Origin: Stenotrophomonas maltophilia
GTDB taxonomy: Bacteria > Pseudomonadota > Gammaproteobacteria > Xanthomonadales > Xanthomonadaceae
Direction of reading: 5' to 3'
DNA length: 59,261 nucleotides
NCBI RefSeq assembly: GCF_900186865.1
Contig: NZ_LT906480.1
Coordinates: forward strand, 4,945,001 to 5,004,261
A program made the translations under genes and the position numbers. Below, piece after piece: positions 53,815-59,261 of the stretch (position 1 is the first letter of the stretch; every line of letters begins with the position of its first letter). The notes beneath the pieces are model-generated. The model made no database searches and was not told the DNA's origin. It saw nothing but the letters and a program-made list of their open reading frames with translations.

Positions 53815-56487
53815 TCAGAGCTTCTCCAGCTGTGCGCGCGCCTGGGCCGCGCCACTGCCCTGCGGCTGCAACGCCAGGTAGGTGGTGTAGGCCTGCTTGG
53901 CCTTGGCCTTGTCGCCGGCGTTGAAGTAGGCATCGCCCAGGTTGAGATAGGCCACTGCACGCGAGGGGTCGATCTTCAGCGTGTTCTCCAGCCAGCGCGC
54001 CGCTTCGGCATAGCGCTGCTGGCGGTAGTAGACGAAGCCGAGGTTGTTGGCGGCCTGGGCGAAGTCCGGACGCAGCTTCAGCGCCTCGGTGAACTGCGCC
54101 ACCGCCTCGTCGTACTGCTTCTCGCGGTACAGCTGCAGGCCGCGGTCATTGGCCTGCTGCGCGCGCTGGCGATCCGACGCCGGGCCCGCAGTGGGCACCA
54201 CCAGCTTGGCCTTGCCGCCCTGCAGGTCGGCCACCGTCACCGGCGCCTGGCTGCCCTTGGCTTCGCTGGCGGCTTCAACCTTGTTGTTCAGTGCGATCGC
54301 ATCGGCGGTCAACTGGCGCGTATCGGCATTGAGGAACTCCTGGCTGTCCGGCACCTGGAACACGAACTCGCCGCCCTGCGAACCGGGCAGGCTGCCGAAG
54401 GCCGGGGTCTGGTGTGAAACGGCTGAGACGGCCGGCGCAACGTAGGCGGCCAGTTCGGTACCGGTGATCAGCCCATCGCCGTTGAGGTCGCCCTTGCCGG
54501 CCAATGCCTGCAGCAGCACCCAGGTGAACACCGAGTGGCCGTTCGGAGCGGCGTCGGCCACCTGCTGGTCGGCACCGCCGGCGGTCAGCATCTGCCGCGC
54601 GCTGCGCCGCGCGTTCTCGCGCAGGAACGACGACGACGATGGACCGCCACGGGTCAGGCCCAGGCCGCTGTAGCAGGCATCCATCACGAACATCACGTGC
54701 TTGGCCTGCATGCTCTCGGCGATGTTCTGGATGTCGGTCATCGCGATGGCGTCGGTAGCGAATTCCTTCGGGTCCGAATCGACCGGGATGATGTAGCCGA
54801 GGTCGCGCCCGGAGGCGAGCTGGCGGGTCGCGCCATGGCCGGCAAAGAACACGAACACGCGATCGTTCTTGCCAGTGCGGTCATCGGCCAGGCGGTCGTG
54901 GAAGGCAGCCAGGATGTTGTTGCGCGTGGCCTGCTCGTTCTTCAGCACGATCACCTGCGAGGACGGGAAGCCGAACTGCCCGGTCAGGGTATCGGCCACC
55001 GCCTGCGCATCGTGGCTGGCGTACTCCAGCTTCGGCCACTTGGCGTAGTTGTCGATGCCGACCACGATCGCCCAGGACTTCTCGTAGCCGGTGGTGACGG
55101 TGGCATCGTTGGTCGCGCCCTTGCGCGCACGGGCGACCGTGAAGTCGCGGCCGTTCCAGCCAGCGAACTGGTAGCCATCGGCGATCAGCCGGTCGAGGAT
55201 CTGCGGCAGCGCCTTCACCGCACGATCGTGAATGTCGTGGAACAGGATGATGCCGCGCTGTTCCTTGTTCACCTGGTCGAGCACGCGCTGGACGATCGAT
55301 TCCGGCACCGGGTCGGCCCAGTCCATCGAGTCGATGTTCCACATGATCGACTTCAGCCCGGCTTCGTTGAGCAGCTGCAGGCCTTCGGCATTGCGTGCGC
55401 CATAGGGGAAGCGGAACAGCGGCGCGCGCTTGCTGTCGACATCCTTCAGCAGCGTGTCGGTGTCCAGCACCTGCTGGCGCAGCGCGTCACCGGTGGTGCG
55501 CGACAGCTGGGCGTGGGTCAGGCTGTGATTGCCGACCGCATAGCCCTCTTCCATCAGGTTGCGGCTGATCTTCGCCATCGGGCCGAGGCTGACCTTGCCG
55601 TCGGCCTCGACCTTGCCGAGGTTGCGGCCCACTTCGAAGAACACGCCCGGCACGTCGTAGCGCTTGAGGATGGCCACCACTTCATCGGTGTAGGCCTTGT
55701 GCGGGCCATCGTCGAAGGTGAGCACAACGGTCTTGGCCGGCAGGTCGCGGCCGAAGATCTCGCGGTCGCTGTCCTTCATCGACATCGGGTACGGCTCGAT
55801 CACGCCGTAGTCGCGCAGGATCGCTTCGCGGCTGTAGTCCTTGTGCAGGTGGGCGATGTAGTCGTCCCACTTCTCACGCTTCAGTTCGATGGCGCGGGTG
55901 CGCTCGAAGCGGCTGAAGATGCGGGTCAGTTCCTGGTTGTAGTTGCGCTCGATCTCATCAAGCGCCTCCAGGTCCTCACCGATGCGCTGGTGCAGCTTCA
56001 CTGCCGGCAGCGACGAATCGGTGCCGACCCGTTCATGCAGGTCACGCAGCACTTCGCGGAAGGCCAGGCGGTCGGCGTCGAACAGTTCCGGCGCCGACTC
56101 GATGTAGTCCAGCACGGTGCCGAGGGTGGCGAAGCGCTGCGGACTGGAGCCGCGCAGCAGCGTGTCGAACTGCGCGGCGATGGCCGTGCGCTGTTCCAGG
56201 CCATCGTGGAACAGCTGCTGGCCCACGCGCGTGGAGGTACCGCGGTCGGCAGCCGACTGCTGTTCCTCGTCGGCCAGCAGCACGATGATGCGGCGGTAGC
56301 CGTCGAGCTGCTTCTGCAGCGCGGCCAGCAACGGTGCAGCGGCGGGATCGGCGGCGGCCGCGGCCTGCGCGCTGGGCTGGGTGACCGTGGTCGCCGGCGC
56401 CTTCGCGTCCTTGTCGCCACAGCCGGCAACGACCAGGGTCAACAACAGCGACGGCAGGAACAGGCGGAACGACGGCGCACGCTGCAT
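53815..56487 (-). CDS. Lipoprotein with polysaccharide-deacetylase, caspase-like, EF-hand and TPR modules
   Basis: An 890-residue predicted lipoprotein (lipobox VVAGC, Cys23). After a helical region (about 50-240) comes a NodB-type deacetylase with all five motifs: TFDDGP (D259, D260), HSLTH (H321, H325), RFPYGARN, DSMDWADP and LFHDIHD. A caspase-like C14 domain follows from about residue 470, with the catalytic dyad in FFAGHG (H551) and DACYSG (C605). An EF-hand loop DLNGDGLITGTE is at 667-678, and TPR repeats fill about 775-890. Both enzyme domains look intact. It probably acts in the periplasm. Function and partners are unknown; the gene lies between yidC and mnmE. Confidence 0.9.
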   Translation of the reverse strand: MQRAPSFRLFLPSLLLTLVVAGCGDKDAKAPATTVTQPSAQAAAAADPAAAPLLAALQKQLDGYRRIIVLLADEEQQSAADRGTSTRVGQQLFHDGLEQRTAIAAQFDTLLRGSSPQRFATLGTVLDYIESAPELFDADRLAFREVLRDLHERVGTDSSLPAVKLHQRIGEDLEALDEIERNYNQELTRIFSRFERTRAIELKREKWDDYIAHLHKDYSREAILRDYGVIEPYPMSMKDSDREIFGRDLPAKTVVLTFDDGPHKAYTDEVVAILKRYDVPGVFFEVGRNLGKVEADGKVSLGPMAKISRNLMEEGYAVGNHSLTHAQLSRTTGDALRQQVLDTDTLLKDVDSKRAPLFRFPYGARNAEGLQLLNEAGLKSIMWNIDSMDWADPVPESIVQRVLDQVNKEQRGIILFHDIHDRAVKALPQILDRLIADGYQFAGWNGRDFTVARARKGATNDATVTTGYEKSWAIVVGIDNYAKWPKLEYASHDAQAVADTLTGQFGFPSSQVIVLKNEQATRNNILAAFHDRLADDRTGKNDRVFVFFAGHGATRQLASGRDLGYIIPVDSDPKEFATDAIAMTDIQNIAESMQAKHVMFVMDACYSGLGLTRGGPSSSSFLRENARRSARQMLTAGGADQQVADAAPNGHSVFTWVLLQALAGKGDLNGDGLITGTELAAYVAPAVSAVSHQTPAFGSLPGSQGGEFVFQVPDSQEFLNADTRQLTADAIALNNKVEAASEAKGSQAPVTVADLQGGKAKLVVPTAGPASDRQRAQQANDRGLQLYREKQYDEAVAQFTEALKLRPDFAQAANNLGFVYYRQQRYAEAARWLENTLKIDPSRAVAYLNLGDAYFNAGDKAKAKQAYTTYLALQPQGSGAAQARAQLEKL

Positions 56488-56540
56488 GGAGGACTCGAAG
56501 GTGGGAGGAACGGTGTGCCGGCGATTCTAACGCCGCATGC

Positions 56541-56568
56541 GAAAAGCCCGCCTTGCGGCGGGCTTCTC
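56541..56568 (-). terminator. Rho-independent terminator downstream of yidC
   Basis: Hairpin AAGCCCGCC-TTGC-GGCGGGCTT. Read on the minus strand it is followed by TTTTC, so it ends transcripts coming from yidC. It separates yidC from the lipoprotein gene, whose start is 54 bp further on; that gene must have its own promoter or depend on read-through. Confidence 0.8.
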
Positions 56569-56581
56569 ATCGACCGGGGCG

Positions 56582-56641
56582 GTAGTAGAGTCGACTGTTG
56601 GTCGACTGCTCTACTGCCAGTCGACCAACAGTCGACTCTAC
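56582..56641. repeat. GTAG REP pair, GTCGACT type
   Basis: A plus unit with stem AGTCGAC-TGTTG-GTCGACT and its inverted partner meet head to head, forming one large palindrome of 60 bp between the yidC stop and the terminator. Confidence 0.85.
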
Positions 56642-56650
56642 AGGTCGGGA

Positions 56651-58366
56651 TTACTTCTTTTTGACCGGGGCCGGCGCGGTGGTGGCCGGGACCGGCTCGC
56701 CGCCATGGCGCTTGGTCATCCACCACTGCTGCAGCAGGCCCAGGCCGCCGTTGACCACCCAGTACAGGACCAGGCCGGACGGCATGAAGGCCATCATGAC
56801 GCCGAACACCAGCGGCATGAACTGCATCATCTTCTGCTGCATCGGGTCCATGCCCGGTGCCGGGGTCAGCTTCTGGGTGAACCACATCACTGCCACGTTG
56901 ATGACCGGCAGGATGAAGTACGGGTCGCGTGCGGTCAGGTCCTGGATCCAGCCGAACCAGGGCGCCTGGCGCAGTTCGACCGATTCCACCAGCACCCAGT
57001 ACAGGGCGAAGAAGATCGGCATCTGGATGAGGATCGGCAGGCAGCCCCCCATCGGATTGATCTTTTCCTTCTTGTACAGCTCCATCATCGCGGTCTGGAA
57101 CTTCTGGCGGTCATCGCCATAGCGTTCCTTCAGCTGCGCGATGCGCGGCTGGAAACGACGCATCTTGGCGCCGCTCTTGTACTGGGTCGCCGACAGCGGG
57201 TACAGCACCAGCTTCAGCAGCACCACCAGGCCGACGATCGCCCAGCCCCAGTTGCCGACCAGCTTGTGCACCTGGTTCAGCACCCAGAACAGGCCCTGGC
57301 CGATCACCGCCATCATCGAGAAGCGGCTGTAGTCGACCACGCGGTCCAGGCCCGGCACGTCTTCCTTGGCGATCAGGTTGACCAGCTTCGGGCCGACCCA
57401 CAGGCGGGCTTCGGTGCTGGTGGACTGGCCCGGGGCCACGGTGAAGGCCGGGCCACGCGCTTCGATCAGGTCACGACCGGCCACCTGCGACAGCACGTAG
57501 TGTGCGGTCTGGTCCTTCTGCGGGATCCAGGCGGTGAAGAAGTGGTGCTGCAGCATCGCCAGCCAGCCGCCGGTGATGTTCTGGTTCAGCGTGCCGTCTT
57601 CCAGGTAGTCCTTGAACGCACGACGCTGGTACTTCTTGTCGTTGTCGTACCAGGTGGCACCGTTGAAGCTGAAGGAATCCGGGTTGGTCATGCTCCGCGA
57701 CAGGATGGTCGGGGTGCGGTCCAGGGTGCGGTAGACGTAGCCGTTCCACGGCGCGGCGCCAGCGTTGCTGACTTCGTCCTTGAAGCGCACGGCGTACTCG
57801 TTGCGCGAGACGGTCAGGGTGCGCTTGATGGTCACGCCGTTGTCGGCGGTCCACACGAACGGGATCTGTAGCTCGTTCTGGCCCTTGGCCAGCACGAAGT
57901 CCTTGGTGTCACCCACCAGCTTGAAGCCGTCAGCGCCGGGGACCGGGGTGTTCTTGTCTTCGCTGGCCCAGCCACTGATCGCGCTGTACGGGTGCGCGGG
58001 GTCTTCGGTCAGCAGGCGGACCGGCGGGCTGCCTTCGTCCTTGGTCTGCGGGAACTGCAGCAGCTCGGCGTCGAGCACGCGGCCGCCGTCGAGCACCAGG
58101 CGCAGCACGTCGGTGGTGACGGTCACGCGCTGGCTGGCCGGGGTAGCGCTGGCCTGGGCCTGTGCGGCGGCCGGGCCGGGGGCGCCCGGCACCTGGGCGC
58201 TGGGGATGGCGCCGGGGTTCGCGCCCGGAACACTTTGTGCGGCGGCCGGGGCCGACGTGGTGGTTGGTGCCGGGGTCGGAGCAGCCTTTTCACGGCTCCA
58301 CTCCATCCACAGCAGCACGGCCACCATCAGCCAGGCAAAAATGAGGAATACGCGGGTCTGGTTCAT
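56651..58366 (-). CDS. yidC: YidC, membrane protein insertase
   Basis: YidC inserts and folds inner-membrane proteins, alone or with SecYEG. The 571-residue protein has an N-terminal membrane segment (residues 6-22), an Ala/Pro linker, the periplasmic beta-sandwich domain and five C-terminal segments ([52 protein letters not shown]). The tail is basic (APVKKK). Its ATG overlaps the rnpA stop by one base (TGATG). Confidence 0.97.
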   Translation of the reverse strand: MNQTRVFLIFAWLMVAVLLWMEWSREKAAPTPAPTTTSAPAAAQSVPGANPGAIPSAQVPGAPGPAAAQAQASATPASQRVTVTTDVLRLVLDGGRVLDAELLQFPQTKDEGSPPVRLLTEDPAHPYSAISGWASEDKNTPVPGADGFKLVGDTKDFVLAKGQNELQIPFVWTADNGVTIKRTLTVSRNEYAVRFKDEVSNAGAAPWNGYVYRTLDRTPTILSRSMTNPDSFSFNGATWYDNDKKYQRRAFKDYLEDGTLNQNITGGWLAMLQHHFFTAWIPQKDQTAHYVLSQVAGRDLIEARGPAFTVAPGQSTSTEARLWVGPKLVNLIAKEDVPGLDRVVDYSRFSMMAVIGQGLFWVLNQVHKLVGNWGWAIVGLVVLLKLVLYPLSATQYKSGAKMRRFQPRIAQLKERYGDDRQKFQTAMMELYKKEKINPMGGCLPILIQMPIFFALYWVLVESVELRQAPWFGWIQDLTARDPYFILPVINVAVMWFTQKLTPAPGMDPMQQKMMQFMPLVFGVMMAFMPSGLVLYWVVNGGLGLLQQWWMTKRHGGEPVPATTAPAPVKKK

Positions 58367-58824
58367 CAGCGGACAGGCTCGGCGGGGCCGGGACGCGATG
58401 CCGGCTCGGTCAAAGAAGGAGTTGCGATGCCATCAGGCGGCGGCATTGTGCCGTCCACGCCCGGCGTGGGCAATGCACGCAGGCGACGCAGCAGGCGCAG
58501 GAAGGCCTGGCGGATCTCGTCGTTGCTGGCGGAACGCGCAGCACTACGAGCCACGACGACAAAGTCGCCTGGCTGGATGTCGGTACGTGTCTGACGCAGG
58601 ATGTCGCGCAGGACGCGCTTGATCCGGTTACGCCCGACGGCGTTCGGATCAACCTTGCGGGAAACCGCCAGACCCAGCCTGGCCGGCCGGTCAGCCGGCA
58701 GCCAGTGCAGGGTCATCAGCGGATCGGACACACGGCGGGCGCCGTTGAAGACCGTTGAGTATTCGGCACGCGTGCGAACCCGCGCAGAGCGAGGGAATCG
58801 CTTGCGCGGGTCTGCAGTATTCAC
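58366..58824 (-). CDS. rnpA: RnpA, ribonuclease P protein component
   Basis: RnpA is the protein subunit of RNase P, which matures tRNA 5' ends. The protein (152 residues from the GTG at 58824) has [13 protein letters not shown] at the N terminus and the RNA-binding motif [21 protein letters not shown] Pro-rich tail of about 40 residues follows the core. An alternative ATG at 58860 lies 5 bp after the rpmH stop and would add 12 residues; neither start has a clear ribosome site. Confidence 0.93.
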   Translation of the reverse strand: MNTADPRKRFPRSARVRTRAEYSTVFNGARRVSDPLMTLHWLPADRPARLGLAVSRKVDPNAVGRNRIKRVLRDILRQTRTDIQPGDFVVVARSAARSASNDEIRQAFLRLLRRLRALPTPGVDGTMPPPDGIATPSLTEPASRPGPAEPVR

Positions 58825-58865
58825 TGTCGAAGGGATTGCGTCTGCCGCGGGGTGCGGCATGGCAA

Positions 58866-59006
58866 TCAGGCGCTCAGGACTTTGCGGCCCTTGGCGCGGC
58901 GACGCGACAGGATCTTGCGGCCGTCAGCGGTCTTCATACGGGCACGGAAGCCGTGGTCGCGCTTACGCTTGAGGTTGCTGGGCTGGTAGGTGCGCTTCGT
59001 GGCCAT
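58866..59006 (-). CDS. rpmH: Ribosomal protein L34
   Basis: A 46-residue protein, [20 protein letters not shown] and onward to GRKVLSA, matching L34 over its whole length. It is the first gene of rpmH-rnpA-yidC and marks the oriC-side end of the chromosome segment. Confidence 0.98.
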   Translation of the reverse strand: MATKRTYQPSNLKRKRDHGFRARMKTADGRKILSRRRAKGRKVLSA

Positions 59007-59045
59007 TGGGGGCCTCTCGTATGAATGGGACGGAAAGAACCGGAA

Positions 59046-59075
59046 ATTCTAGAGAGGTACCCTGCCCCAAGTCAA
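59046..59075 (-). promoter_or_regulatory. rpmH promoter
   Basis: On the minus strand: -35 TTGACT (59070-59075), 18-bp spacer, -10 TAGAAT (59046-59051). It lies 40 bp upstream of rpmH and resembles strong ribosomal promoters. Confidence 0.75.
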
Positions 59076-59115
59076 CCCCTGGCAGCTACGCGAATTCACC
59101 GGGCTGTGCAATAGC

Positions 59116-59136
59116 TGTGGATGTTTTTGTGAATAA
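59116..59136. promoter_or_regulatory. Candidate DnaA boxes near oriC
   Basis: TGTGGATGT (59116-59124) and TGTGAATAA (59128-59136) match the DnaA consensus TGTGGATAA with two and one mismatches. They lie between rpmH and the window end, where dnaA is expected to the right. The rest of 59137-59261 shows no gene. Confidence 0.5.
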
Positions 59137-59261
59137 GTAGGGGACAAGCATTCCGAAGGCGGGCGCTCGGTGGTAGTCTGAGCCATCCATTTCCCCCCTT
59201 TCAGGCCTGTGTTTGGGCGCCTTGTCGCGTCCATGCCCCGGCCACCGGACGATTATTGCTG

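Noticed and set aside
54535..56664. 709-codon open frame opposite the large lipoprotein
   Set aside because: Shadow frame; the minus strand holds all catalytic motifs.

Overview
The window is a high-GC gammaproteobacterial chromosome segment of Xanthomonadaceae type, almost certainly Stenotrophomonas (S. maltophilia complex). The grounds are the many GTAG-headed REP palindromes built on TGCCGGCC-GCT-GGCCGGCA, the gene set and order, and the codon use. The right edge (rpmH-rnpA-yidC-...-mnmE, with DnaA-box-like sites) lies next to dnaA/oriC. The left edge carries three tandem minus-strand promoters of rRNA type that read out of the window.

Layout. 1-467: tandem promoters and a perfect hairpin. 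468-9697: BenE-type transporter, GYF-domain membrane protein, hexose-6-phosphate mutarotase-like protein, lytic transglycosylase, egtB-egtD (ergothioneine), a membrane diguanylate cyclase, YchJ and a TSUP permease. 9704-9945: array of REPs. 9966-15520: a three-gene MksBEF/Wadjet-type SMC operon without the JetD/MksG nuclease. 15633-16244: folE. 16245-16855: two copies of a large palindromic element and a MarR-type operator. 16856-22058: marR-type regulator followed by an aaeXAB-like aromatic-acid efflux operon with its own outer-membrane channel. 23020-31921: recC-recB-recD. 32102-36210: complete mlaFEDCBA phospholipid-transport operon. 36317-45179: peroxidase, a Cys-rich lipoprotein, rmuC, a GST, a quinone oxidoreductase, then LysR, LysE exporter, a secreted protein and a SUFU-domain protein in a tight run, and an APC permease. 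45272-48902: dipeptidase, small monooxygenase-like protein, WYL regulator, rlmI. 49050-51076: manganese (yybP-ykoY) riboswitch, TerC/Alx exporter, rhomboid protease. 51187-59006: glycerophosphodiesterase, mnmE, a large deacetylase/caspase-like/EF-hand/TPR lipoprotein, yidC, rnpA, rpmH.

The most unusual items are the multidomain lipoprotein at 53815-56487, the JetD-less SMC operon, a dispersed hairpin family (GGGGTC...GACCCC) whose conserved single mismatch gives it an orientation, a second and larger palindromic element in three copies, and the observation that every convergent gene junction longer than about 60 bp holds at least one such palindrome. All calls come from reading the sequence; no database search was made.
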